From assembly GCF_963583255.1 (NCBI RefSeq), contig NC_084804.1:29614461-29678460 (forward strand): 64,000 nucleotides of DNA, read 5' to 3'. Below the pieces are notes generated by a model, which saw only the letters and a program-made list of their open reading frames with translations, made no database searches and was not told where the DNA came from. This document shows positions 34,982 to 47,454 of the stretch, in pieces (the first letter of the stretch is position 1; every line of letters starts with the position of its first letter). This DNA is from Pyrus communis. Taxonomy: Eukaryota > Streptophyta > Magnoliopsida > Rosales > Rosaceae. A program made the translations under genes and the position numbers.

Positions 34982-35224
34982 TGTGACACGCCCCGATCCC
35001 GATGTCCGAAGGATAGTGGGATGGCCACGTGCTGGCCGATACCGGAGGGTGATGCAAGCCGTTTTATGAATGCATGAGTACGATAAGAATACACTAAGAA
35101 AATTAGTCACAAGCGTTACGTCGAGACGGTCAACGAAAGTCAATGTTCATGCCTCAAGGGCAATTTGGTAATTTCATACATTCGATAATATAAAAATACG
35201 ACAAATTTAGGACGGGGTATCACA
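34982..35224. repeat. Short LTR-like sequence, TGTGACACGCCCC...GGGGTATCACA
   Basis: 243 bp with TG...CA ends. Its ends match the ends of the 3.2-kb element at 42081-45317 (TGTGACGCCTCG...GGGATATCACA), so the two probably belong to one retrotransposon group. This would be a solo or internally deleted LTR. No clean target duplication was found. Confidence 0.5.
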
Positions 35225-35928
35225 TGGTGAGTTCAAAAAACCGAAAACCGAAAAAAACCAAACCGAACTAAGACAACCAAAACGAACTGAAATTGGTTGG
35301 TTCGATTTCGATTTTGATAGTCCTAAAATCGAACCAAACCAAACCGAACCGATATATATTTATTAATTATTTAATATATATTAATTATGAAAATGAATGA
35401 ACATGCTAAACCAAGCCTACCTGGGAAACTAACTTGACACAAATTCTTCCTTGGCCATTTTCTTTTGCCTTTTCTTTTGCTGTAGCCACCTTCAATTGAT
35501 GATGAATATTTATGTTCCTTTGAGGAACCTCCTCACTTTATCCTTCTTTGATAGTTATTCCTATTAGACAAAATTTTCTCCATCAAAAACAGTTAGAAAT
35601 CTTCAAAGATTTGTTTAGAGTCTAAAACATTTAAGCTCAAGCATAATTTTCCATATCAAATTAAAACCTCTTAATTTGATCCACACTTGAACAATGCGTT
35701 GTAAAATTTGGAATATTATTTCTTCAAAATCATATTATTTCTTTGTAAGAAGTTGACATCTCCATCTTTTGACAGTATTCAAAGAATAAAACTGAAACCG
35801 AAACCGAACCAAAATCGGACAAAAAAACCGAACCGAAATTTTTTTAACCGAACCAAACGGAACCTTCGGTTCAATTTGGTTTTGATTTTTGCAAAAAACT
35901 GAACCAATTGGAACCAAACCCACCCCTA
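35225..35928. mobile_element. hAT-like element, ACCGAACCGA type, worn left end
   Basis: The same family as 23123-23925: the right end is AAACCCACCCCTA (35916-35928) and both subterminal zones are full of AACCGAA / GGTTCGAT motifs. The left end (TGGTGAGTTCAAAAAACCG) is a degraded version of TAGGGGTGGGTTT and abuts the LTR-like sequence. No target duplication survives. The interior is non-coding. Confidence 0.65.
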
Positions 35929-36454
35929 ATTAAACCCAAAAGAAAAACATAAATCTTCTTTGTCACCTAGTTTAGAAATATCCAAACAATTTTTGTCAAT
36001 TGGCCAACCAAATTTCCTTGGCTTTCGATTATTATTATTTTTTTTTCTAGACTAAGTTATTCAACAATTAGCACTGAGCTAATACAAACTAGATCACAGT
36101 TGGCACCTTTCTATTATTATATTTCCTAATTTTTAATTAATCTGTTGTATAAAAAAGGATAAGGTGACTAATCACAAGTACCAGTTCGGTTTTGTGGATT
36201 TCATTTGGTTTATTTGTGCTCGAGACCAACTTGCCGGCTAGAGTTGTACCATGAAATTTAATAATTAGAGTTTGGTGTAATGACTCAACCAACATACATA
36301 CAAAACTGCATGAATAACATCCACATGAAATCCTCATCGAACTTTATAAGGGAAATATAATAAATTAATAAGTTTTTTTTTTTTTTTTGGGGGCCATAAA
36401 TAAGGTTATTGATTGATATTTGGACACCATCACCATACCAGGAGCAAAAAATAA
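35929..36454. other. Intergenic spacer before Copia-2
   Basis: AT-rich with a T tract at about 36373-36388. No gene or element recognised. Confidence 0.5.
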
Positions 36455-36459
36455 GAAAA

Positions 36460-36730
36460 TGTTGTAGGCATAATTTACTAAACAATTATGGAAGCTAGAA
36501 AGAGAGAGAGAGGGTGAGGCATAGATAGGGAAGGAGAGAGATGTGTAATTGTGAGTGTGTGTTATTCGACCCATTTGTGGCTTTATTTATAATAGTAGGG
36601 AAGGTTAATTCCTTACCCTTTAGGATTACAACATTTAATAGGTAATCTACTCCTAATAGGAATATAAGATATATTCCCATATCTAATAGGATTTACACAA
36701 TCACATTTCTATTCCAATAGGACTGCAACA
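36460..36730 (-). repeat. Copia-2 3' LTR
   Basis: 271 bp, matching 53624-53892 and, as the same family, the Copia-3 LTRs. The polypurine tract (CTCAAGGGGGAG on the minus strand) is at 36731-36742. Confidence 0.95.
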
Positions 36731-36999
36731 CTCCCCCTTGAGTGTGTAAATACTCAAACAGATGGCGCATCAGGTCTTCAACATTGAAGTAAGTACAGTT
36801 GATGAAGTCGTTGGCATAATGAGCGAATGTGAGTCTCAAATCAACGGAAGAATGCATAAAAAAGTAAAACTCACAAAACCTCGCTATGGTAAAACCCAAG
36901 GTAGGGAAAAACCTATAGTTTAAGGAGAAAAGTGAGAAGTTGCATTAAGTCAAAACTATACGTCTTTTGGACGCAAGTAGAAGAGCTAACAAGGGTATG

Positions 37000-38470
37000 A
37001 TTAGCCCAGGATGGGTGCCTCGTTAAAACCTAGTTAGGTAGCAAAAACTCAATGGGAAAAATGCTCTTAATCGTAGGGAAAAAGAGTACATTAAGATCAA
37101 GTAAGTATACTTTTGGACACTCCCACTAAGTTTGACATAACTTCCAAATGAGAACTACAAGCCTTGCATATGATAGTTAGGCATACTAATTCCTCGAACA
37201 AGCTTCTAGAAGGTTGACTTCAACAGTGATGTCATGTAGAGGTCGGCAACGTTGTCTGGGATCGGCTTGCATGACTTCAATCTCCTGATGCTCTGCTGAT
37301 GTAGATGTAGACGCAGTATGTCTTGGCGTTGACTTTGTTGATGTATCATGTCTTGGTCGGGTGGATACATTTGGCATAGTCTTCATGGATCATTGTCGGG
37401 ACTCAACGATGGATGAAAACACAACAAGTACTTCGAATATGCTCAACAAGAACTCCTAACCATGTCTTACTTGTCGCGTAGTGAAGTGAGGTGAGTCTTG
37501 GAACGATTCGAAGATTTCGCAACTACGGTCATATCGTGGACCTCCAAGATATTGCGATATCTCTAATGGTAAAGACATAACCATTCAGGGATTTTGCCTT
37601 GTGTGGATTTGATAAGTAACCAGTGTCAGCATAATAAACAAGGTAAGCATCATTTCGAGGATCAAGGGGTTGGATCCGCTCGAGATGCGTTGGGATTGCC
37701 CATGTAGTACCTTCAGAGTACGTCTTTAATACCAATTCAGTGGTTGTGTGTAGGCACAGTGCTGCATCTTTACCAAGATCAACAGCAAAAGAGATGTCTT
37801 GTCTAAATACAATGAAGTACAACGAAACACAAAGTTGAACTTAGATATGGAATTTCGGATTCCATAACCTCTTCAAGAGTCTCATTTGCATATAACATAT
37901 GGACAATCAAAAGTCTACTCAAAAGTAACACATTCGAGGTGTAGTTCGACTGGTAGACCAAAATACCGTTAGAACAATGGAATAAGATTTTATAGTTTAA
38001 CACGTAAGGGCATAATTCATATCCCTGACTGATCAAATAATCATTTAGACGGGTATACCATATCCGTCGGATTGTAAGTGAATGCCTTAAAACGAGTTAA
38101 GAGGGTGTTTCGTGGTTTTGGAACTATTTGAACCAATCCATGTAATTCTTCAGGAATTTAGATGTAAATCTCCATATCTATATCCCTATGGAGAAAACGC
38201 TAACCACATTTCATAATGCTATTATCAATCATAGGACGTTTTGAGATAAACCTTGCGCCGTAAGGCGTGCATCATATGCACTATTTCATTCATCTCATAA
38301 CGCTTCATTTCCCACTCGTAACACAATAGGGTTACCTTAGGCAGTGTAGGAACAGCAGGTCTAATACACACTTTGGTAAGAAATTTGACCTGGATTGTAA
38401 TTTCAGTTGTCCAATCAGTTTTACGTTGCCACTTAATCAATAGAACACGGTTCGATATCATCGTTTTTCA
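37000..38470 (-). pseudogene. Copia-2 RT/RNase H pseudogene
   Basis: On the minus strand, 38225-38461 corresponds to the start of copia RT (DWTTEITIQVKFLTK, then VPTLPKVTLLCYEW). 37803-38036 covers the middle-to-late RT, and 37529-37822 the RNase H region with YYADTGYLSNPHKAKSLNGY and ISWRST. The YVDD catalytic region is not recoverable: the stretch 38040-38220 is shorter than in Copia-1 and Copia-3, so the polymerase core is partly deleted. Confidence 0.8.
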
Positions 38471-38569
38471 TTTATGTCGGTAACTACCATATAAGTGAAA
38501 ACATCATCGATGATAATCTCATTTCAATTCCATTTAGCTTATCCAAACTAGTATACTAGACCAAGAACT

Positions 38570-39800
38570 TTAAGTCTCGGGAGAAATCCGAATTAATCTC
38601 ATGAGATGGAAATGATTTGAGATAGCGATTGAGTTTAGATTCATTGTTGTGCCATGTTTTCCTCTTCTAGGGAAGCGAATCCTAAGAATCGAATGATCTG
38701 TCGTGTTCCAGGCCAAGACAGATTGATTGGCTATCCGCCCGTTTACCGGACTGTCCAACAGGGGCGTCCAAACCTTCCAACAAGGGCGGCACACCCTCTA
38801 AGGATGTTGACTTGATGTCTGTTGAGTACGTCTATCCTTGCAAGCATGTTTGCAGCTGGTATATGATCTCGTCACTTTAGCTAAATCAGAGGAATACGTC
38901 TGGGGTAACATTCTAAAAACTAGAATTCATCGCACTTGCTTATCACACTTGTGCGGTATAGGGATCGAGATGAGACATAGTGGGCAACGTCCATGCAAAT
39001 TCTATAGGAACGTTGACGTTTTTATCTCCCCTTAATGGTGGGAAGACTATCTCATTAAAGTGACAACCAGCAAATGAGCGGTAAAAAGATCGCATGCAAG
39101 GGCTCTAAAAGAGCTAGTGTGAAGGAGAATCATGATCGACAAAAGATACACATCCTTCTTTGAGGACCCATGGTGGTACGTTGCAGTGGAGCAACTTGGC
39201 ACATGGAATGCTCACCAAATGCGTAAATACGAAAATCGTCAAGTTCGTACCATGTAACCAACTTTAACGTCATATAGGTTGGGTGGCAATGGGTCTTAAG
39301 GTGAACCAACATAACTGCGTACAAGGATTGCATAGCCCTACACAGAAACCGAAAACTTGGTACGTTTACCAAAATTCGGGTGATCATTTAAATTGCGCTT
39401 TATGATCACTAGGCCAGGCTCTTTGAGGTGAACATGGGAATTCAATGTTCAATTATAAACCCAAAATACATGCAATACTTTATCGAAAACCATCGATATA
39501 AACTCTCTGGCATTATCCAGTCTCCTAGACCTTAAGGGATAAGTAGGGTGGTGAACACTTAATCGGCTATGAGGTTTAGCAGCAATGTGTGTGGACAAAC
39601 ATGTGACCAATTTGTCGATTCATCAACCAAAACCATAAATATTTATATAGTCCGTATTTTGGTTAGATTAGTCCACATATATTCCCTTGAATTCACTATG
39701 AAAAGAGAGTCGTGTCGTATCTTTATGAGGAATGATATAGAAAATCAAGTTCCTTAATGAGCATGCTTGGCAAAGTGTGTTTGTAGGCAGAATATCCTTA
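38570..39800 (-). pseudogene. Copia-2 integrase pseudogene
   Basis: The minus-strand frames contain AVMLVHLKTHCHPTYMTLK followed by PLQRTTMGPQRRM, equivalent to the integrase tail of Copia-1 (KMGPQRRPGIYVG). No long uninterrupted frame remains, so it is assigned by alignment with the two other copies. Confidence 0.65.
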
Positions 39801-40479
39801 CTTCAGATAAGGAGATGCGTTGTAGCATCATTGTTTGACCTAAGTGTCCCAAAAGGTCGTGCTAAAGTAAGTAAACTGCTCAATCACCAAGCTCCAGGTC
39901 GGCCATATGTGGTGTATTCCCAGTTGGAAGACAACCCATTGGTCCCAAATCAAAGCTTCAGGCTCATTTTTGGAGGTGGTGCAAAGATATTTCACTTTAT
40001 TTTCTTTAGTAGTTTCATTTATGATCATTGTCATCTCGAATATCCTTAAAAACTCAACGTCAGGGAGAATTTAAGGTCCCTTAAATGGTAATTCAGTACC
40101 ATTCATACAACGAGGAACGTACCAAGGCTCTTAATTAAGTTGGATAGACCTGAAGTCGTTGTTAGATATGTGATTTAGGTGTAAAGTTAGTGTGCGTAGT
40201 ACGCATTCATCAAGACAACTAACTTTCCCACATTCCTACCTAATCATGTGTGTAATTGAATTGGTCACATGTATTAAGAAACATGATTCAATTAACTCAT
40301 ATTCGAGGACAATATTAATAAGATTATCCATAAGTAAAACATACACCAAGCTTGAATCCAAGAACATGGAAAAATGTTCACAAAGTAAATGGTTTAAGGG
40401 GATTCGATCAACAAGGCCATCCATGTCAAAATTCTGCTCTTCCAATGATGTTTGATGGAGCAAAATTAGTCTCACATAT

Positions 40480-41200
40480 TGACTACTAGAATGGTACTCC
40501 TCAATAACATTGGTAGGGGCACGAACAGGTGCATAGCTAATGATCTATTCCATCGATACGGAAGTAGATTTTGCAGGGTTGAGGCTCGGGAATATTATCC
40601 CTTATTCTTGAAGTTTTAGATCTTAGGTACCAAGGATCACGCTTCGGGCATGATGCCACACCTTGGCAGGCCCTGATTCTACCCTATGTTTGTAGTAGTT
40701 ATCAAATCTAAGAATTTGGTAAACTCCCGCTTTCTACACTACTGCTTCAGGGGTGAGTTAGAAACATGGAAGGATGAGAAAAGTATTCTCCAGTCAAAAT
40801 TCGATCGGATTTATAAACTTCAGAATTGTACTCATTCATAGATGTAATCATAGTGTGCTTCAGGCAATGTCTTTCATGATTAGACAGTCCGTATGAGCGA
40901 GCCAAAGAGCCATGGAATCGTCATTCATGAGGTACTTCCGTTGGTAATGCTTTGGTCATAAGTCTTCGAATGAAGATCATGGCGGAGGCTTATTCAGCCT
41001 TCCATGCCATTGTTGGCTTCAATGGTTTCTCAGCTTCTTGATAGTCAAGTGGAGATTCACGTCTTGTACCCCACATAAAGTGGTTTTTATTAGAAAACGT
41101 TCAAATCAGGAAATATAACTTTTGATGGTTCGACAATCCACTAAATTGGAGGGAATAAGATTGTGATTGGTGCTATAGGAATGAATCATCCATAAGCATC
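40480..41200 (-). pseudogene. Copia-2 gag pseudogene
   Basis: The minus strand reads VNLHLTIKKLR, SSFEDL and NDDSMALWLAH in several frames, matching VKLHLTAKG and STIWLAMADHF of Copia-3 gag. Stops and shifts occur every few dozen codons. Confidence 0.6.
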
Positions 41201-42080
41201 AAAGTTAGAACATTTATATCCTAAGACATGGTTTTCATGAAAAATTCGGGTTTTCATGAAAAATTCGGGTTTTCATGAAAAATTCGGGTTTTCATGGGTG
41301 TATTGTTTTATGAAAACTTCGGGTTTCAAAGGCACTAAAGTTGAAACTAGAGGTTCAATTTAATTTATAAATGTTTAGTTCATAAAAGAGAGGTTCCTGC
41401 AAGAAACACATAATGCAATATACAACTAACTGTAGTGGATTTGAGTTGCTTCAGGGACTCACGTGTGAGTGCTTCGAGACTACAAAAGTATGTCAACGGT
41501 TCAAAGTATAAAAATAAATTATTGAATCATTAATGTCCAAAAGTGGGCTTCAGGCCAATAATTTTGGATTAATTATCAGATTAATGGTCTACATGTCACT
41601 TTTAATTAATTTAATAGATCAGGACCATTCGGGGTCGATCGTAGAAGCAAACATAATGACTTCGGGTCATATTCACTTTAGATAGCGGCGGACCAAGTGA
41701 CAAGTGAATTATAACTTAATTAGCGTTAACCAAAAATGTCCCAAAAATATTTGGGTATGGTTAAGAAGCGAGGGATGCCAAAATATGGCATCAGGTCAAA
41801 AAAAGGGACGCAGCCCAACATATTTAGGTTGGTTGCAATACATAGGACAAGGCTGCAAACCAGTTGGGCCTTGGGGAAACGGCTGCAAACCAGCCCAATT
41901 CGCTGCAGTGCAAGCTGTAATCTTGTTGCAGATTGGGCCGAGGGAATGGGAAAAGCCTAGCACGTGCTGATATGTTGCTTAAAGGGTTGCGGGCCTAGCA
42001 ACTTTCACAAACCCAGTCTGTGACGCTGGCACAAGCTGCTGGCTTGGTGCGGCTCATCATGGATGAAGCCCAGCACACTG
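41201..42080 (-). other. Copia-2 leader (untranslated), proximal part
   Basis: Equivalent to the Copia-3 leader at about 55100-55580 in reverse: the phrases TTAATGTCCAAAAGTGGGC and ATTAATTTAATAGATCAGG match. It contains a short minisatellite and is cut at 42081 by the solo-LTR-like element; the leader resumes at 45318-45785 and 53411-53623. Confidence 0.7.
41224..41300. repeat. 19-bp minisatellite in the Copia-2 leader
   Basis: The unit TTCATGAAAAATTCGGGTT is repeated about three times without interruption and is followed by a diverged copy. The equivalent leader of Copia-3 has single diverged copies (GAAACCCGTAGTTTTCAT), so this copy has expanded. Confidence 0.85.
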
Positions 42081-45000
42081 TGTGACGCCTCGATCTCAAC
42101 ATACGTCCAGGATCGACACGTGACGTCACCAAATACTCGTCTCTAACATACCCCGCCTCCGGAAAAAGGTAAAACATAACTTAAGATCCGACTGCACAAT
42201 TATTCTTCGTAGACTTTATGGCTGCATCTAACATCCTCGTTAGACTACCTACGTACCCTAAATAGGGATCAAGCCATTCGTAGTTCATTACTTCACTACA
42301 CTCGAACATTCGTTACATAAGTCGTTATGTCCCAACGAAATACCACATTGCATATCATGCAATATTTCAAAGAACAAACAACGAAGCACAATCATATTCT
42401 CTCGCCATATTTATCAACAAGTCTAATCATAACAACAATGATATCCAACATAATAATCCCACATGACGAATAACATTTCCACTTCATCAATCACATAAAT
42501 CATCACGTTTCCCACATAAAATCACAATTCATAGCGTGTAACATATTAAAGAATTAACAAAGCACAATATTATTCTCTAGAAATATTAATCAACTAAACT
42601 AATCATAATCACAACACTCATATCCAATGTCACTCCACAGTCCTGTCAATTAATCAATTCGTGAATCAAGATGTACAATCTGAGCACATAATTACGTTCA
42701 TCAAGCAATGCGATAACAAAACATTTCACGAATTAAGAAACTCTATAATTCCCCACTTGGATTATGAGTAATAAACATGGTAATTCTAATTTATTTTCAT
42801 AATATCTATTGTGGGTAATTCCCATCTACTCTGATTTAGGATTCTAAGATCACCTTACGGAATGAACAAGAGCAAGGATTCCGAACCACTCAACGGAATC
42901 CAACGACATCGGGTTCTGGACCACTCAATGGAACCAAAATATCAAGCGGTTTCTCGTAATCTACCTAGACTTGTCATATGTAAAGTCAAAGTCTGCATTA
43001 TGGGATTAGTGCACTGGCAAATCAATCACTCAGATAAACTACGAGGCTCGGGTAAGTGACAATAATATAAGCATGTGATACACTAATGAAACCAACCATC
43101 AATCACAATTTATAAACCTTGAATATAAATCATTCATAAGAAATCAATACCAAACTTTTGAAAACTCCAAGGGAGTCACCCAAACATCCAACGGTTCGTC
43201 TGAAACAACCACAACATCTCACAACCATATTCTCATACACATAATGAAAAGTAAGGTTAGAGCGACATAGTTCGGCCGAAGTCTACATCTTTGAAGCTAT
43301 CTCAATCCAAACTCAATGATATCCAAGGGGGATGCGATCCCGGATCATCACTCAACGGAATCGCGGAGTAAGAGGGATTCCGGACCATCACTCAACAGAA
43401 TCCAAACCAATATACAATTCCGGACCATCACTCAATGGAATCGTGGAGTGGAGTAGGAAGGATTCTGGACCATCACTCAACGGAATCCAAATCATGACAC
43501 AATGGAATTATGGAGCACAATGCATAAAAACCAATCAATGAAACAACCCATTAATCAAGTTACTCAAGTCACAAAGACTCAACGAAACGAGAATGAAATA
43601 ATGACACAAGCGTTGACACATGTTTCGAAGCAACAAACCCCATAACAATGGTTAACGGTCCATTACTAGCCCTCACCTTTCATTAAATCAAGCCAATCAC
43701 ACAAAACAAACCATATTTCCAATATGCACGTCAAATCCCACTTCATATAACTACATCGATGGCTAAATATAAAATTAACAATTTATAGGAAACATAATTA
43801 TAAAACCATTTCATATTCACATATATTAGAGTCACTCACATTTCATCATATCATACCATCTATGCAAATCAACCACCCTTCGAATATGCACATCAAATCA
43901 CATATCACGATCTTCATCAGTACACAAGCCGAATCATGTTTAATGAACATAGGTCTATGGCTAAATATATATATATATAATCACATTTCAATAGAAATCA
44001 CATTATAAAACCTAGTCATATTTACAGATGATACCAATATAAGAAATCAAGGTAATAACGATATCACATATGTTCAAGTCACTCTCTAACCAATGTAGGC
44101 CCACTAGACTTCACTTAAGTCTCCCATAGTACTAATTTTATTATTTAGAACGTTTCGAGACGTTGACCAAAATTCAACTATCAGTCAATGATGGGGTCCA
44201 CAATGATCTGCACCTCAGATTTATGATCCATAACTTCCCAAAGTCCACATTATGCTTCAAGAATAACATACTAAAATTTCATTATGATCCAACAGTCGGA
44301 TTGTCGTCAATCACACAAACAAGTGGCGGTCCAAATTGATCACCACACCAAACACTTGAGTTTTGGGAAACCCAGCTAGACATAGGTTCACAGGGTCACT
44401 AGAAGGTATTTGGAACCTAGAAAACACTCGTGAACGATCCCACGCACCGCCACACGCGATGGTAGTCAAGATGGAGGGTTTAGAAACCCCGAATTTTCAA
44501 CATTAACTAGATGAGCTCAAATTTATGTGGTAGCTAGAGCTAAACGAGGGAAACACTTTTCACAACTAGGCCGACGATAAATTCTAACCGGAAACCGTCC
44601 AAATTCACTGGAGAAAACCGGATTTCTAGGGTTCTAAACACCCAACTCTAAAATGAATACGAAAGCACAAACTAAGCATACCAACTTGAAGATTAAGAGT
44701 ACATGAAGTTTCATACCTCACTCGAAAGAAATGGTTGCCGGAATCATCGGAAAAAATGACAAAACTGCCGAAAACGTGGGCTTTGTGGCTTCGAATTGCA
44801 AAAATGGAAAAGAAATTGGGAAATCTAACACTACAAAGATGTAGGGTTCATCAAGAGCTTTCTATGGACACCAAGATCACCCAAAACGGAGCTCGGATGA
44901 AGAAGATACAAACGGGTCAAGTTTGCGGGTTAACGGGTCCAAATCCCCCCTAAAACGGGTTAGTAGCAGCTCCCTGCCCATTTTTTTTTCTTTTCGGAAA

Positions 45001-45317
45001 ACCTCCCCTTTTCTGGAGGTTTCACTCCCATTTATAGCATTTTGGTAAAATTACCGAAATGCCACCAACTTGAAACGACTCCAATTTCTCCGTTCTGACT
45101 CGAAAATAAGATCCGTTTATGCCTACACGCTCATGGAATCGAACTCTGCCTAACAAATTCAAGAGTTAACCGAAAAGGTCGAGAAAATTAGAAATGACTA
45201 AAGTACCCCTCACTTTGTTTTTCTCAAATTTGGAGAATTAACGAACTAGTTCCAATCAAAACTTCGAAATACGTCAAGAATAAAATAAAATAATAATTTT
45301 GGGGACGGGATATCACA
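42081..45317. mobile_element. 3.2-kb solo-LTR-like element inside Copia-2
   Basis: 3237 bp with TGTGACGCCTCG at the left and GGGACGGGATATCACA at the right. It interrupts the Copia-2 leader, which continues on both sides. There is no gag/pol coding and no primer site or polypurine tract next to a second LTR, so a long solo LTR is the simplest reading. Its size and ends recall the long LTRs of Tekay/Del chromoviruses, but that is an inference. A clear 5-bp duplication was not found. The ends match 34982-35224. Confidence 0.6.
42866..43515. repeat. Dispersed GGATTCCGGACCATCACTCA repeats
   Basis: At least six copies of CCGGACCATCACTCAACGGA followed by ATC recur at irregular spacing, about 42876, 42914, 43336, 43378, 43421 and 43464. 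Short unrelated spacers separate them. They lie within the long LTR-like element, and each copy is partly palindromic (GGATTC...GAATCC). Confidence 0.85.
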
Positions 45318-45785
45318 TGTTGGCTTCAAGTTTGGGGCCAAGAAGCTTAGCAAGGCTAGCTTCTGGTGAGATGGGTCGACGTAGGGATTGAGGTTGCATG
45401 CCCAATCGTGTGGAACCCAAGTATGTGGATCCAGCAACAGTAAAAAACCCAAGTTGTGGCCTTAGCCAAAAAATTCCGTAACCTTGTTTTTTACTTTTCT
45501 AAATTTCTAGGTTTAAAAAACCCTAATTGCTTCTAACTTATTTTGATTCTTTGACTCACAATTCCACATAGCATATATGTGTAATGCATGAAACAAATAT
45601 ATATATATTGACAAATATATATATATTGACAAATATATAAACATATACAATATATATATTGGAAGGAAAATATAAACATAGGGGGGTTCATGCATCATGG
45701 GGAATGTTTTCATGCTTCAAGGTCATTTCAAATATCTTACTTTATTTTAAGCGTACCTAATTGGCAGAAAACAATAAAAACCTTT
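45318..45785 (-). other. Copia-2 leader, distal part
   Basis: The reverse complement matches the Copia-3 leader at about 54400-54620 (GAAAACATTTCCCATGATGC and TTGTCAATATATATATTTGT). It contains (TA)n runs at 45598-45655. Confidence 0.75.
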
Positions 45786-46452
45786 TGTGGATGCAAATTT
45801 CCGCCTTCTTCTTCTTGGACAAAATTGCACCTACAAAACAATTAACACCTTAGGTCAAGGCCAAAAGCCTCACACGCCCACGATGAATGGGGGGGCTTTG
45901 GCCGAAGAACCTCCAATGCCAAAGTTAGAATTTAGAGAGAAAAGTGTTTGAGAGTTTTGGAGAATTTTAGCAAGAGTGAAGACTTACATTTTTAGAGAAA
46001 ATAGGTAGTATATATAGGGCATGGCCGGTCCCCTTTGGAGAAAAGGTGGCCGGCCTTTGGGATGTTTTTCTGGGTGTATTTTGTGGTTAATGGGTGATTT
46101 ATTTGGTAATTAATGGGTTAATTAGGTAATTAATCCATTAATTAGCCAATTAACACATTTTTAGAAGGAATAATTTTGGAGGTTATGGAATGAATAAAAT
46201 AAATAGCTAATTGATTAGCTAAAAAGGGGAAAGTGAGGTAAAAGATATATGGAATGAAATAGGTTTTGGGAGTTACCTTGTAGAAGGGATTTGATGTGAT
46301 AGGTTTTGAATTGTTGCCTACTTTGGGCACTTTTGACTTGGTTGAAGGATGATTGCCCGCTGCTCGCACGTAAGAATCCGGTTATGCCTCAAGGGTATTT
46401 TTGTCCTATTTTGTCCAAAAATCCATGTGTCGCCTTTATTTTTGGCTCCACA
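45786..46452 (-). repeat. Gypsy 3' LTR
   Basis: 667 bp, TGTGGATGCAAATTTCC...GGCTCCACA, the partner of 52731-53410. Confidence 0.95.
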
Positions 46453-46470
46453 AATGCCCCCACACCTGTT
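46453..46470 (-). other. Gypsy polypurine tract
   Basis: On the minus strand CAGGTGTGGGGGCATT runs straight into the 3' LTR, which fixes the orientation of the element. Confidence 0.75.
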
Positions 46471-47454
46471 GGGCTGCTTGCAGAAAAGGGCAATAGGTGT
46501 AGAGATTTTCTTGCTTTAGGAAACTTTGGACTGCTTTCTATTTTGATGTAGATTCCCTCTTTAATAGGAAATTAAATCCTTCTAGGAAAGGGAAATAAAT
46601 TTCTCTCAAAGCCTATTTAAGTCCACCTTAAGTGGGTTATTAAATCAACTTTGACGAGTGATTTATTATACCTTACAAGAGAGAGAGCTTAGAGGATATT
46701 TGTTCCCCTTCCTCTAGCAATCTTCTACATCTTGCCCGTGCAAAGGAGCATCTTTCGTTGCTTTCTTCATTTTCTCCATACCGCACTGATGTAAGAAAAA
46801 TTTCATTTTTCTTGTCTTCTTCTTGGATAGTGCTGTCGCAGGGCAGCCATTGGGGTGGTGCAGCACGTCGGTTGGCAGGGGCCAGGAGTCGACTCGGCAT
46901 GGGCTGAGGAGGTGTTGTGGCAGGGACCACTGCTTTAGGCTGCTTGGCTTGGCTAGAACCAAGGGCAACTTGTGTGGCTGGGGCCGCGGATTATGGCGTT
47001 GGGTGCAATGCTAGGTAGGCTACATGGCTCATGTCCTTTGGGTTCTTGGACATAACACAGACCAGGCCGACGATTGAGAGAAATGATGAGGTTGCGGGCC
47101 TCATGGGCTGCCAGAATGCTAGGCAGGCATGAGCCATGCATGCTAATCCTCTGCCTGCTAGTCCGAGAGAAAAAATGAGGGAAAAGCCAGTATAAGTTGA
47201 ACTCCCCTGCTAAGTACCACGAATAACGTTGGCTGTTTAGTCTTCTTCGTCAAGAAAAAATATGGGTTGCTCCCAAGAGAGAAGATGAATAAGATCAAGG
47301 CGGATGCATTAGCTTGTCTGAATGCTGTCGTGGAGCCTATTATGAATGAAGGTGGAAAGAAAAGATCTTCCCCGCCTACTTAAGAGATGCCGGTTGAGAA
47401 AAACTGAAAACTTCCTCTGCTGCTTGTGAGGGTCTGCCTGCTGCTGAGAAACCT

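Noticed and set aside
46306..47014. Plus-strand frames of 60-81 codons at the left of the Gypsy interior
   Set aside because: No similarity to the antisense ORF core or to any family; likely chance frames in untranslated element sequence.
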